50,315 nucleotides of DNA from an uncultured Anaerotruncus sp. (lineage in GTDB: Bacteria; Bacillota; Clostridia; Oscillospirales; Ruminococcaceae): NCBI RefSeq assembly GCF_902490045.1, contig NZ_CABUCJ010000004.1, positions 1-50,315 on the forward strand. The letters are read 5' to 3'. Shown in pieces: positions 1-8,194 of this stretch (positions are counted from its first letter, which is position 1; each line of letters begins with the position of its first letter). The position numbers and the translations under genes are program-made. The notes under the pieces are model-generated. The model did no database searches, had not been told where the DNA came from, and was given only the letters and a program-made list of their open reading frames with translations.

Positions 1-220
1 CCCGCCGGTCTGCGAAAACGACCTCGAAAGGGAACGTTATTTTTCCAGTTTGTATAAACTATTTGTTGACATCGGGCAGAAAAAAATAGATAATATCAAT
101 ATGGATTTTTTGTCTATGGGGATGTCGGACGACTACCTGTTGGCAATCAAGCACGGCTCCAGCCTTGTTCGGATTGGAACCGCGCTGTTTGGGCGCAGGG
201 CCTATGCCGGCCATCAATGA
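1..220 (+). CDS. yggS: YggS/YlmE family PLP-binding protein, 3' end
   Basis: The C-terminal 72 residues of a gene whose start lies left of the window. The reading frame begins at base 2 and ends at TGA 218-220. The stretch LSMGMSDDY followed by HGSSLVRIGTALFG is the conserved end of the YggS/YlmE/PROSC family, a fold-type III pyridoxal-phosphate-binding protein thought to buffer cytosolic PLP and amino-acid pools rather than to act as a true racemase; the visible segment includes the last strand around the phosphate-binding site. It directly precedes sepF and ylmH, the same order as ylmE-ylmF(sepF)-ylmG-ylmH in Bacillus, except that the ylmG (YggT-type) gene is absent here. The visible segment is noticeably more AT-rich than the genes that follow and carries a probable promoter for sepF. 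Confidence 0.9.
   Translation, partial: PPVCENDLERERYFSSLYKLFVDIGQKKIDNINMDFLSMGMSDDYLLAIKHGSSLVRIGTALFGRRAYAGHQ
66..94 (+). promoter_or_regulatory. Possible sigma-A promoter for sepF inside the end of yggS
   Basis: TTGACA (66-71), a 17-base spacer and GATAAT (89-94) match the vegetative promoter pattern well. The site lies in the coding region of yggS about 150 bases before the sepF start. This would let sepF-ylmH-divIVA be transcribed apart from the upstream gene. It is a sequence match only, and the surrounding codons are AT-rich, so chance is possible. Confidence 0.4.
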
Positions 221-241
221 GAAACTGAGAGGGATGTTTTT

Positions 242-691
242 ATGGGACTTATGGATAAGTTCAAGAACTTCATCGGGATTCCGGAGGACGAGTATTACGA
301 GGACGAGGACGTGGATTTCATCTCCAACGACAATCCCCGCCCCGAGCCCGTCCGCGAGGAGCCCGCGGTTCACGGAGAGAAGCGCGGCAACAAGGTTGTC
401 AACATCCACGCGACCACCCAGCTTCAGGTGGTGCTCGTGAAGCCCGAGCGGTTTGACGATGCCTCCGCCGTGGCGGACCACCTCAACGACAAGCGCACCG
501 TCGTGCTCAACCTCGAGTCGACCAACAAGGACGTCTCCCGCAGGCTGATCGATTTCCTCTCGGGCGTGGCCTACGCCAACAACGGCCAGATCAAGCGCGT
601 CGCCAACAGCACCTATATCATCACTCCCTACAATGTCGACATCATGGGCGACCTGCTTGACGAGCTCGAGAGCAACGGCGTCTTTTTCTGA
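242..691 (+). CDS. sepF: Cell division protein SepF
   Basis: SepF, 149 residues, a cytoplasmic FtsZ-bundling protein that ties the Z-ring to the membrane in Gram-positive bacteria. The N-terminus (MGLMDKFKNFIGI) is the expected amphipathic membrane-binding helix. It is followed by an acidic, flexible linker (about residues 14-50), then the compact SepF domain (about 60-145) with the conserved stretches VVLNLE and the YIITPYNVDI end. The ATG at 242 is preceded by GAGAGGG at a suitable distance. Its stop TGA shares its last base with the ATG of ylmH (TGATG), so the two are translationally coupled. The order yggS-sepF-ylmH-divIVA is the classical division cluster, and function here is not in doubt. 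Confidence 0.97.
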   Translation: MGLMDKFKNFIGIPEDEYYEDEDVDFISNDNPRPEPVREEPAVHGEKRGNKVVNIHATTQLQVVLVKPERFDDASAVADHLNDKRTVVLNLESTNKDVSRRLIDFLSGVAYANNGQIKRVANSTYIITPYNVDIMGDLLDELESNGVFF

Positions 692-1452
692 TGGCTTTCG
701 CGGCGGACAGGCAGGACCAGGCGTTCACCGCCCACATCCTCGACCTGTTTACCATTGCGCAGCAAAAATATGTAACGCGCTTCACCGGCTTCCTGGACAT
801 GCACCAGCTCGCGCTGGCGCGGCGGGCGGCCGCGTCCTGCGCGTATCCGAATCACTCGTTTTTCGGCGGGCATCCCGGCGGGGAACGGGTGATGCTCGGC
901 GTTTTCGCCCCCTTCGAGGAGCCGGATGAGGCGGCGTTCCCGATCGTCCCGCTCACGCTCACCTTTCGGGCGGAGGACCCCATCGGCCACCGGGATATCC
1001 TCGGCTCCCTCACGGGGCTGGAGATCCGCCGGGAAGCGGTGGGGGACATCCTGATGGGGGAGGGGCTCGCCGTCTGCTTCGCGACCGACGCGGTCGCGCC
1101 CGTCATCCTGCATGAACTCACCAAGGTCGGACGCTGCGGCGTCAAGGTCCGGGAGGGGCTTCCCGAAACCCTGCCGGCGCTGCACCGCTATACCGACGTC
1201 CCCGTCAACGTGAGCGCCCTGCGGCTCGACTGCGTGGCTGCGGCGCTCCTCCGCCTCTCCCGCGAAAAGGCCGCGCAGGCGGTGCGCTCGGGGGCGGTGT
1301 CCCTCAACGGCGCGCCCGAACAGGAGGTCTCCCACATGCTCTGCGAGGGAGACGTGCTGAGCGTGCGCGGCTATGGGAAATATCTGGTCGCACAGGTGCT
1401 TTCGGAGACGAAGAAGGGGCGGCTGCACCTGCTGTGCAAAAAATATGTATGA
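691..1452 (+). CDS. ylmH: YlmH family S4-domain RNA-binding protein
   Basis: A 253-residue YlmH-type protein. The N-terminal two thirds form the YlmH-specific region; the C-terminal part (about residues 180-250) is an S4 RNA-binding domain with the usual pattern, including VRSGAVSLNG and the GDVLSVRGYGK end. In Bacillus and Streptococcus the family is linked to the division cluster, and YlmH has been reported to bind ribosomal 50S-peptidyl-tRNA complexes and to help rescue stalled ribosomes. The start ATG overlaps the sepF stop by one base, so no separate ribosome-binding site is expected beyond that used by sepF. The gene is followed after 43 bases by divIVA. The length and domain order are those of the family; the rescue role is inferred from relatives. 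Confidence 0.92.
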   Translation: MAFAADRQDQAFTAHILDLFTIAQQKYVTRFTGFLDMHQLALARRAAASCAYPNHSFFGGHPGGERVMLGVFAPFEEPDEAAFPIVPLTLTFRAEDPIGHRDILGSLTGLEIRREAVGDILMGEGLAVCFATDAVAPVILHELTKVGRCGVKVREGLPETLPALHRYTDVPVNVSALRLDCVAAALLRLSREKAAQAVRSGAVSLNGAPEQEVSHMLCEGDVLSVRGYGKYLVAQVLSETKKGRLHLLCKKYV

Positions 1453-1495
1453 TCCGGTACGATTCCGATGAATGATATAAGGGGGATGTTCCACT

Positions 1496-2242
1496 GTGCT
1501 CAATCCAAACGAGATCGCGAACAAGCAGTTTTCCAAGGGGCGGGGCTACCGCATGGAGGAAGTCGACAGCTATCTGCGGCAGATTGCCAGCGACATCGGT
1601 GAACTGATAGAGGAAAAGCGGGACCTGGAAAAGAAGATGATGGTCCTCGCGGACAAGCTCGAGGAGTACAAGGAGGACGAGGAGAGCCTGCGCGCGGCGC
1701 TGCTCGGCGCCCAGAAGCTGGGCGGCAGCGTGGTGCGGGAGGCCAAGGCCAAGGCGCAGTCGCTTGTCGAGGACGCGGAGGTCCAGGCCGGCCAGATCAT
1801 TGAAAACGCCAAGAAGGAGATCGAGCGCCAGCAGCAGGGCTTTGTCCGGCTGCAGCGGGAGGTCGCGACCTTCAAGAGCAAGCTTCAGCTCGTCTATAAG
1901 CAGCATCTGGAGCTCATCAGTTCGATCCCCGTGGACGAGAACATCGTGGAAGCGGCATTGAAGAAGAGCGCCCCCCAGCCCGAACCCCAGCCCCAGCCGG
2001 AGGAACCCGCCTACGAGGAGCCCGGCGACGAGCTGCCGCCTCCCGTCGAGCCGGTGGACGAGTATTCGGTTCCGCTGCCGGTCGACGCCCCGCTGAGTTA
2101 CTCGGAAGAGCGCCTCGAATACAGCGAGGACGCCTATGAATCCGATCCGGAGCCCGCCCCCAAGCGGGAATCGCGGTTCGGGCCGCTCAAATTCGGCAAG
2201 GAATTCGACATCAAGCGCGACGACGACAAGCGCAGGAAATAA
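1496..2242 (+). CDS. divIVA: DivIVA-domain septum-placement protein
   Basis: A 248-residue DivIVA/GpsB-family protein that in relatives binds negatively curved membrane at septa and poles and recruits division or sporulation partners. The first 60 residues hold the lipid-binding domain: MLNPNEIANKQFSKGRGYRM followed by EEVDSYLRQI. Residues about 35-140 are heptad-like coiled coil rich in E, K and A. The tail is unusual: a Pro/Glu-rich segment with PQPEPQPQPEEP (about 158-170), then a charged, probably disordered end. The start is GTG at 1496, preceded by an AGGGGGA Shine-Dalgarno stretch. The gene follows ylmH and precedes ileS, the order seen in many Firmicutes. Details of partner binding cannot be read from the sequence. 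Confidence 0.95.
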   Translation: MLNPNEIANKQFSKGRGYRMEEVDSYLRQIASDIGELIEEKRDLEKKMMVLADKLEEYKEDEESLRAALLGAQKLGGSVVREAKAKAQSLVEDAEVQAGQIIENAKKEIERQQQGFVRLQREVATFKSKLQLVYKQHLELISSIPVDENIVEAALKKSAPQPEPQPQPEEPAYEEPGDELPPPVEPVDEYSVPLPVDAPLSYSEERLEYSEDAYESDPEPAPKRESRFGPLKFGKEFDIKRDDDKRRK

Positions 2243-2287
2243 ATTTCCGTCAAGATGAAATAGACAAAACAAGGAGAGAACAGTCCA

Positions 2288-5086
2288 ATGTCCGAACAGG
2301 ATTACAGCAAAACCTTGAACCTTCCCAAGACCGACTTCTCGATGAGGGCCGGGCTGCCGCAGAAGGAGCCCGGCATGGTCGAAAAATGGGACCGTGAGCG
2401 CCTTTACGAGAAGATGATCGAAAAGAACGAGGGCAAGCCGCTCTATATGTTCCACGACGGCCCGCCGTATGCGAACGCGAACATCCACCTCGGGACCGCG
2501 CTCAACAAGGTGCTCAAGGACATCATCGTCCGCCAGAAAAACCTGTCCGGATACAAAGCCCCCTACACCCCCGGCTGGGACACCCACGGCCTGCCCATCG
2601 AGCTCAAGGCAATCAAGGAGCTGGGCGTTTCGAGCGACATCACCCCGGTCGAGCTCCGGAAGGTGTGCCGTGATTTTGCGCTGCGTTTCGTTGAGAACCA
2701 GAAGCAGGAGTTCAAGCGCCTGGGCACCCTTGCGGACTACGACAATCCCTACCTGACCCTCAAGCCCGAATACGAGGCGCGCCAGATCGAAATCTTCGGC
2801 GCGATGGCCAACAAGGGCTATATCTACAAGGGCCTCAAGCCCGTCTACTGGTGCCCCCAGTGCGAAACGGCGCTTGCGGAGGCGGAGATCGAATACGAGG
2901 AGGACCCCTGCCGTTCGATCTATGTGAAATTCAACGTCATCGACGACAAAAACGGCGTGCTCACGCGCCTCGGCGCGGAGGACCTCTCCAAGACCTACAT
3001 CGTCATCTGGACCACGACCACCTGGACGCTGCCCGGTAACATGGCCATCTGCGTCGGCCCTGCGTTTGAGTACTGCGTCGTGAAGGCGGGCGGCGAATAC
3101 TACGTCATGGCCAAGGAGCTGGTCGAGGCGTCGATGAAGGCTGCCAAGATCGAGCAATACGAGATTCTCGGCACCTGCCTGGGCGAGGATCTGGAATACA
3201 TCACCTACCAGCATCCCTTCCTCGACCGGCAGTCGCCCGTCATCCTCGGCGACCACGTCACGCTCGAAAGCGGCACCGGCTGCGTCCACACGGCGCCCGG
3301 ACACGGCGTCGAGGACTTCGACGTCTGCGCGCAGCACTATCCCGAGATCGAAGTCGTCGTGCCGGTCGATAAATTTGGCAGGCTGACCGAGCTCGCAGGC
3401 GAGTTCGCGGGCCTTTCGACCGACGACGCCAACAAGGCGATCGCCCTTAAGCTGGAATCCACCGGCAGCCTCTTCGCGATGGAGAAGATCATCCACCAGT
3501 ACCCGCACTGCTGGCGCTGCAAGGAGCCGATCATTTACCGCGCCACCGAGCAGTGGTTCTGCTCGGTCGACGACATCAAGGAGCAGACGGTGGAGGAGAT
3601 CGAAAAGGTCCGCTTCATCCCCGAGTGGGGCCGCGGCCGCATGATCAACATGGTCCGCGACCGCAGCGACTGGTGCATCTCGCGCCAGCGTACCTGGGGC
3701 GTGCCGATCCCGATCTTCTACTGCAAAAAATGTGGAAAGTACCATGTCGACGAGGCGAGCATCGCGGCGGTCGCGGAGCTTTTCCGCACGCACGGGGGCT
3801 CGGACTCCTGGTACACCACCGATGCGAAGGACATCCTGCCGGAGGGCACCCGGTGCAAATACTGCGGCAGCGAGGAGTTCACCAAGGAAACCGACATCAT
3901 GGACGTCTGGTTCGATTCGGGCACGTCCTACGCCTCGGTCATCCGCGACAACCCCGACCTGAACTGGCCGGTCGATCTCTATCTCGAGGGCACCGACCAG
4001 TACCGCGGCTGGTTCCAGTCGTCCCTGCTGACCTCGGTCGCGTGGCAGGGCGTCGCGCCCTACAAGACCGTCTGCACCCACGGCTGGGTAGTCGACGGCG
4101 AGGGCCGCAAGATGAGCAAGTCGCTCGGCAACGGCATGGAGCCCAGCGAGATCACCGATCAGTACGGCGCGGATATCCTGCGCCTGTGGGTCGCCTCCGC
4201 CGACTATCACGCGGACATCCGCATCTCCAAGGACATCCTCAAGCAGCTTTCGGAGGTTTACCGCAAAATCCGCAACACCGCTCGGTTCATCCTCGGCAAC
4301 CTCTCCGACTTCGACCCCAACCGGGACCTCGTCGCGAAGGAGAAGCTGACCGGGCTCGACCTGTGGGCGCTTTCCCGCTTCAACGAACTCGTGAAGCAGT
4401 GCGCCGGGGCCTACGACCGCTTTGAGTTCCATATCATCTATCACGCGCTCCACAACTTCTGCACGATCGACATGTCGAACTTCTATCTCGACGTGATCAA
4501 GGACCGCCTCTACGTCGAGGCGGCTGATTCGGCCGACCGCCGCGCCGCGCAGACGGCGATCTATACGATCCTGCGCGGGCTCACGCTGCTCATCGCGCCG
4601 CTCATTCCCTTTACCGCGGAGGAGGTCTGGAGCTATCTGCCCGCCGACGACAGCTATGACGCCGGTTCGGTCATGTTCAACGAGATGCCCCGGGCGGTCG
4701 ACGGCATGGTCGACGAGGCCTTCATGGAGAAGTGGGACCGCATCCACAGGGTGCGCGACGACGTGCTCGGCGCGCTCGAGGCGGCCCGCGCCGCCAAGAC
4801 GATCGGCAAGTCGCTCGAGGCAAAGGTGTCCCTCCACTGCGACGGGGAGCTCCATGATTTCCTCGCCTCGGTCATGGAGGAGCTCGCGCCCGTCTTCATC
4901 GTCTCCGCCGTATCGCTCGAACGGGGCGGGGAAGGCGCGTTCAAGGGCGCGGTCGAAGGGCTTTCCGTCTCCGTCGCCCACGCGGACGGGGCGCACTGCC
5001 CGCGCTGCTGGGCTTACAGCGGTACGGTCGGTTCCGACCCGAAGCACCCCGAGCTCTGCGCGCGCTGCGCCGGGATCGTTGGTTAA
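2288..5086 (+). CDS. ileS: Isoleucyl-tRNA synthetase
   Basis: A 932-residue class I aminoacyl-tRNA synthetase that charges tRNA-Ile in the cytoplasm. Visible landmarks: the HIGH-type motif HLGT at residues 67-70, the KMSKS loop at 608-612, the editing (CP1) region between them with the WTTTTWTLPGN and THGLPIE-type motifs, the anticodon-binding domain after about 650, and a C-terminal zinc finger beginning CPRC near residue 904 with its second Cys pair CARC near the end, as in the bacterial zinc-dependent type. The start ATG has AAGGAGAG upstream. Many Firmicutes ileS genes carry a T-box leader; the 45 bases between divIVA and ileS are too short for one, so expression probably depends on the upstream cluster. 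A perfect hairpin follows the gene. Confidence 0.98.
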   Translation: MSEQDYSKTLNLPKTDFSMRAGLPQKEPGMVEKWDRERLYEKMIEKNEGKPLYMFHDGPPYANANIHLGTALNKVLKDIIVRQKNLSGYKAPYTPGWDTHGLPIELKAIKELGVSSDITPVELRKVCRDFALRFVENQKQEFKRLGTLADYDNPYLTLKPEYEARQIEIFGAMANKGYIYKGLKPVYWCPQCETALAEAEIEYEEDPCRSIYVKFNVIDDKNGVLTRLGAEDLSKTYIVIWTTTTWTLPGNMAICVGPAFEYCVVKAGGEYYVMAKELVEASMKAAKIEQYEILGTCLGEDLEYITYQHPFLDRQSPVILGDHVTLESGTGCVHTAPGHGVEDFDVCAQHYPEIEVVVPVDKFGRLTELAGEFAGLSTDDANKAIALKLESTGSLFAMEKIIHQYPHCWRCKEPIIYRATEQWFCSVDDIKEQTVEEIEKVRFIPEWGRGRMINMVRDRSDWCISRQRTWGVPIPIFYCKKCGKYHVDEASIAAVAELFRTHGGSDSWYTTDAKDILPEGTRCKYCGSEEFTKETDIMDVWFDSGTSYASVIRDNPDLNWPVDLYLEGTDQYRGWFQSSLLTSVAWQGVAPYKTVCTHGWVVDGEGRKMSKSLGNGMEPSEITDQYGADILRLWVASADYHADIRISKDILKQLSEVYRKIRNTARFILGNLSDFDPNRDLVAKEKLTGLDLWALSRFNELVKQCAGAYDRFEFHIIYHALHNFCTIDMSNFYLDVIKDRLYVEAADSADRRAAQTAIYTILRGLTLLIAPLIPFTAEEVWSYLPADDSYDAGSVMFNEMPRAVDGMVDEAFMEKWDRIHRVRDDVLGALEAARAAKTIGKSLEAKVSLHCDGELHDFLASVMEELAPVFIVSAVSLERGGEGAFKGAVEGLSVSVAHADGAHCPRCWAYSGTVGSDPKHPELCARCAGIVG

Positions 5087-5103
5087 ACACGGTTAGAAAT
5101 CAG

Positions 5104-5136
5104 TTTGCGGCGCTTAAATCCTTTAAGCGCCGCAAA
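5104..5136 (+). terminator. Perfect 15-bp hairpin between ileS and lspA
   Basis: Bases 5104-5118 and 5122-5136 are perfect reverse complements around a three-base loop (TCC). Only three T residues follow directly, so it is a weak intrinsic terminator or an attenuator and processing site rather than a full stop. It lies 18 bases after the ileS stop and 20 bases before the lspA start, close to the lspA Shine-Dalgarno (TTGGAGGA). Confidence 0.6.
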
Positions 5137-5156
5137 TTTCTGTTGGAGGACATTTT

Positions 5157-5660
5157 ATGACAGCAATCGTTTTGATCGTGTCCGCGCTGCTCGTGCTTGC
5201 CGACCAGCTCATCAAGCTGTGGGTGCTGGGCGCCCTGCCCGGCGCGCCGTCGGTGACGCTCATTCCCGGACTTCTTCAGCTGACCTACGTGGAGAACCGC
5301 GGGGCAGCGTTCGGCATCTTCCAGGGGAGGGTGGGGCTTCTCTCGATCGTCACCCTCGCGGTCATCGCGGCGGCCGTATGGCTGCTCGTCCGCGGAAAAA
5401 TCCGCCACAAGCTCGCGATGTGGAGCGTGGGACTTATCATCGCGGGCGGGCTCGGCAACCTGATCGACCGGATTTTCCGCACGTTTGTCGTCGACTATCT
5501 CGATGTGTCGCCGCTCTTCCGCTTCCCGGTCTTCAACTTTGCCGACTGCTGTGTGGTCGTCGGGACGATCCTGCTCGCGGTCTGGCTGCTCTTCCTCGAG
5601 GGCAGGGACAAAAAAGCCCCGCCCGCTTCGGAGGTCCCGGAGGGCGGGAGCGTTGAATAG
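5157..5660 (+). CDS. lspA: Lipoprotein signal peptidase (signal peptidase II)
   Basis: A 167-residue membrane aspartic protease that removes the signal peptide from diacylglyceryl-modified prolipoproteins. Four hydrophobic segments are visible (about residues 1-20, 60-80, 88-105 and 128-150). The catalytic pair is present: Asp104 in GNLIDR and Asp130 in FNFADC, together with the conserved VENRGAAFG block after the first segment. The ATG at 5157 has GGAGGA eight bases upstream. The C-terminal tail is short and charged. Its last bases overlap the TTG start of the next gene, a pseudouridine synthase; lspA-rluD adjacency is very common in bacteria. No lipoprotein substrates are encoded close by. 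Confidence 0.97.
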   Translation: MTAIVLIVSALLVLADQLIKLWVLGALPGAPSVTLIPGLLQLTYVENRGAAFGIFQGRVGLLSIVTLAVIAAAVWLLVRGKIRHKLAMWSVGLIIAGGLGNLIDRIFRTFVVDYLDVSPLFRFPVFNFADCCVVVGTILLAVWLLFLEGRDKKAPPASEVPEGGSVE

Positions 5661-6576
5661 GCGCTATTTCACCGCCGACGAGGCGGACGCGGGGGAGCGG
5701 GCCGACCGCTGGCTCGCGGAGGCGGCGGGGGACCTCTCTCGTTCCACGGTGCAGAAGCTGTGCGACGACGGAGCGGTCTTCGCGGACGGCAGGGCGATCC
5801 CCAAGAACTACCGGCTGCGGGGCGGCGAGGAGCTCGCCGTCGAGGTGCCGGACGCAAAGCCGCTCGACCTCGTCCCGCAGGACATCCCCATCGATATCGT
5901 CTATGAGGACGACGACCTGCTGGTCGTCGACAAGCCCAAGGGGATGGTCGTGCACCCCGCGCCGGGCAACTGGGACGGCACGCTGGTCAACGCGCTGCTC
6001 TTCCACTGCGCCGGGCGGCTCTCCTCGATCAACGGGGTCATCCGCCCCGGGATCGTCCACCGGATCGACAAGGACACGAGCGGCCTTTTAATCGTTGCGA
6101 AGAACGACTTCGCCCACAATCTGCTCGCGGAGCAGATCAAGGTGCACGGCTTTACACGCATCTATAACGCCGTCGTCTACGGCGGCTTTCCCGTCGAAGC
6201 GGGGACGGTCGACGCGCCGATCGGGCGGAATCCCTCCGACCGCAAAAAGATGTGCGTGACCGAGCGGAATTCCCGCCCCGCCGTGACCCACTACCGGGTA
6301 AAGGAGCGGCTTTCCGGGTTCACCGACCTGGAGCTGCGGCTTGAGACGGGGCGCACCCATCAGATCCGCGTACACATGGCGCACATCGGCCATCCCGTCG
6401 CAGGGGACCCTGTCTACGGGCCGAAAAAGGTGATCACGCGCCTCGGCGGGCAGTGCCTGCACGCCCGCGCGATCGGCTTCCTCCATCCGCGCACGGGGGA
6501 GTACCTCGAATTCACGAGCGATCTTCCAGCTTATTACACCTCGTTTCTCGACAGCCTGAGGGGGGACCATCCTTGA
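5653..6576 (+). CDS. rluD: RluD/RluA family pseudouridine synthase
   Basis: A 307-residue pseudouridine synthase that isomerises uridines in large-subunit rRNA (or tRNA). It has an N-terminal S4 domain (about residues 12-75) and a catalytic domain with the signature HRIDKDTSGL (about residues 137-146), whose Asp is the nucleophile, and a GRTHQIRVH block near residue 240. The start was placed at TTG 5653, preceded by GGAGGGCGGGAG and overlapping the lspA stop; further upstream the frame lies inside lspA. The product resembles Bacillus YlyB, which sits in the same lspA context. The exact target uridine cannot be told from sequence. The stop overlaps the TTG start of the HAD gene by three bases. 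Confidence 0.93.
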   Translation: MNRRYFTADEADAGERADRWLAEAAGDLSRSTVQKLCDDGAVFADGRAIPKNYRLRGGEELAVEVPDAKPLDLVPQDIPIDIVYEDDDLLVVDKPKGMVVHPAPGNWDGTLVNALLFHCAGRLSSINGVIRPGIVHRIDKDTSGLLIVAKNDFAHNLLAEQIKVHGFTRIYNAVVYGGFPVEAGTVDAPIGRNPSDRKKMCVTERNSRPAVTHYRVKERLSGFTDLELRLETGRTHQIRVHMAHIGHPVAGDPVYGPKKVITRLGGQCLHARAIGFLHPRTGEYLEFTSDLPAYYTSFLDSLRGDHP

Positions 6577-7385
6577 CAAAACTTTCCGACCTGCTGCTGG
6601 TCAGCGATATCGACGGCACGCTGATGAACTTTCCCGCGCCCATCCCGGCGCGCAACATCAAGGCGCTGAGGCGTTTTACTGCCGCCGGCGGGAGGTTTGC
6701 CGTCGCCACCGGGCGCTCGATCGCCTCGGCGCGCCCCTGGGTGGAGCAGCTTCCGGTGAACGCGCCCTGCATCCTCTACAACGGCTGTGCAATCTACGAC
6801 TTTTCCTCGGAAAAAATGCTCTGCGCGCATTATCTGCCCGCCGGATATCTCCAATATGTCCGCGCGCTGATGCGGGCGTTTCCCGACGCGGGCCTCGCGC
6901 TCATGCGAGAGCGGGAGATCGTCGCGCTCTCCGGAACCGGATATGTGCGCGAATACCTCGGCCGGGAAAATATGCCGATTGTCGAACAGGCGCCCGGCGA
7001 GGCGTGCGGCCCCTTCCTCAAGGCGGTCATGGCGATGCCTTACGAATGGACCGCGCGGGCTGAGGAATTCGGCAATGCGCAGGGCTGGGGGGACGTGCGG
7101 TTCTTCCGGACGGGCCGCCCATTCGTCGAAATGCTGCCCGCCAAAGCTGAAAAGGGAATCGCATTAACAGCATCGATGGAGCTGCTCGGCGTTTCCCCCG
7201 CGCGCACGGTCGCGATGGGGGACTACTATAACGACGCCGGAATGCTCGAGGCGGCCGGCTTCGCCGCCACCACGGCGGAGGCGCCCGACGCGGTGCGCTA
7301 CCGCTGCCGGGGTATCTTCGGGCGCTGCGACGACGGCGCGCTCGCCGACCTCGTCGAAGAGCTCGAACGCCGCTATCCGGCATAA
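6573..7385 (+). CDS. Cof-type HAD hydrolase
   Basis: A 270-residue haloacid-dehalogenase-superfamily phosphatase of the Cof/sugar-phosphatase type. Motif I is DIDGTLMN near the start (nucleophile Asp and general acid Asp), motif II is ATGRS near residue 46, and motif IV is MGDYYNDAGML near residue 215, with a C2-type cap between them. Such enzymes dephosphorylate small cytosolic metabolites such as sugar phosphates or flavin and pyridoxal phosphates; the substrate cannot be deduced. The start TTG at 6573 has GAGGGGGGA upstream and overlaps the end of the preceding synthase gene, so coupling is likely. The last stop base is followed immediately by the cwlD region. The start choice is supported by the motif I distance from the N-terminus typical for this family. 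Confidence 0.88.
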   Translation: MTKLSDLLLVSDIDGTLMNFPAPIPARNIKALRRFTAAGGRFAVATGRSIASARPWVEQLPVNAPCILYNGCAIYDFSSEKMLCAHYLPAGYLQYVRALMRAFPDAGLALMREREIVALSGTGYVREYLGRENMPIVEQAPGEACGPFLKAVMAMPYEWTARAEEFGNAQGWGDVRFFRTGRPFVEMLPAKAEKGIALTASMELLGVSPARTVAMGDYYNDAGMLEAAGFAATTAEAPDAVRYRCRGIFGRCDDGALADLVEELERRYPA

Positions 7386-7420
7386 TGCCCCGTCCCCTCC
7401 GCATAGATTGGAGCGGGGGG

Positions 7421-8179
7421 ATGCGCATGAAATGGAAAAAATCGACGGCCGCGGCAGTCCTGCTCTTCGGGCTTGCGGCGGCTTCCCTGGCGGTGCATTC
7501 GGTGTCGGAGATCATGTCGGTCACGCCCGTCTTCGCCGGGGAGGAAGAGGGGCTGCCCACCATCGTGATCGACGCGGGGCACGGCGGATTTGACGGGGGC
7601 GCCACAGGCGTGGACGGGATCGTCGAAAAGGACCTGAATCTTTCGATCGCCCGCAAGCTCTGCGACCTCTTCACGGTGAACGGCTTCGACGCGGTACTCA
7701 CGCGGGACAGCGACGAGACGCTTGAGGATCCGTCGCTCACGACCATCCGCAAGCGGAAAAATTCCGATATCCACAACCGCCTCGCGCTGGCGAAAAGCTA
7801 CGACAACTGCATCCTGCTGAGCATCCACCAGAACAAGTTCCCACAGGCGCAGTATTTCGGCGCGCAGGTCTTCTACGGGCCGAAAAACCCGCAGAGCGAG
7901 GCGCTTGCGAAGATCACCCAGCGGCGGATGGTGGAGATGCTCCAGCCGGAGAACACCCGACAGCAGAAGCCCTGCGGGGACAGCGTTTACCTCATCTACA
8001 ACGCCCCGATGCCCGCGCTGCTGATCGAGTGCGGCTTCCTCTCCAATCCGGACGACGCCTACAAGCTGATCGACGCGGACTACCAGAAAAGGGTCGCCTT
8101 TGCGATCTTTTCCTCGACGGCGGAATATCTCGGCCTTCAGACCCCGGCGGAGACGGCGGTCTACCGGGAACTCGAATAA
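7421..8179 (+). CDS. cwlD: N-acetylmuramoyl-L-alanine amidase, CwlD type
   Basis: A 252-residue amidase_3 enzyme. After a short basic N-terminus there is one hydrophobic signal anchor (about residues 7-27), so the enzyme acts outside the membrane. Zinc ligands and catalytic residues are visible: His in DAGHGGFDGG, Glu in VEKDLNLSIA, His in LLSIHQNKF, and the catalytic Glu in LIECGFLSN. Size and layout match CwlD, which with the deacetylase PdaA makes the muramic-delta-lactam of spore cortex, needed for germination. The start is uncertain: ATG 7421 has GGAG seven bases upstream; ATG 7427 (G-run six bases upstream) and ATG 7385 (overlapping the previous stop) are alternatives. Next to radA, which is a frequent neighbour in Clostridia only by general operon structure. 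Confidence 0.9.
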   Translation: MRMKWKKSTAAAVLLFGLAAASLAVHSVSEIMSVTPVFAGEEEGLPTIVIDAGHGGFDGGATGVDGIVEKDLNLSIARKLCDLFTVNGFDAVLTRDSDETLEDPSLTTIRKRKNSDIHNRLALAKSYDNCILLSIHQNKFPQAQYFGAQVFYGPKNPQSEALAKITQRRMVEMLQPENTRQQKPCGDSVYLIYNAPMPALLIECGFLSNPDDAYKLIDADYQKRVAFAIFSSTAEYLGLQTPAETAVYRELE

Positions 8180-8194
8180 AAAGGAATGTGAAGG

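Noticed and set aside
2243..2287. Possible T-box leader before ileS
   Set aside because: Only 45 bases separate divIVA and ileS; there is no room for a T-box and no T-box sequence.
1304..5047. A 1247-codon open frame antisense to ileS and divIVA (minus strand)
   Set aside because: It is a by-product of GC-rich codon usage opposite clear genes; no recognisable domains and low-complexity composition.
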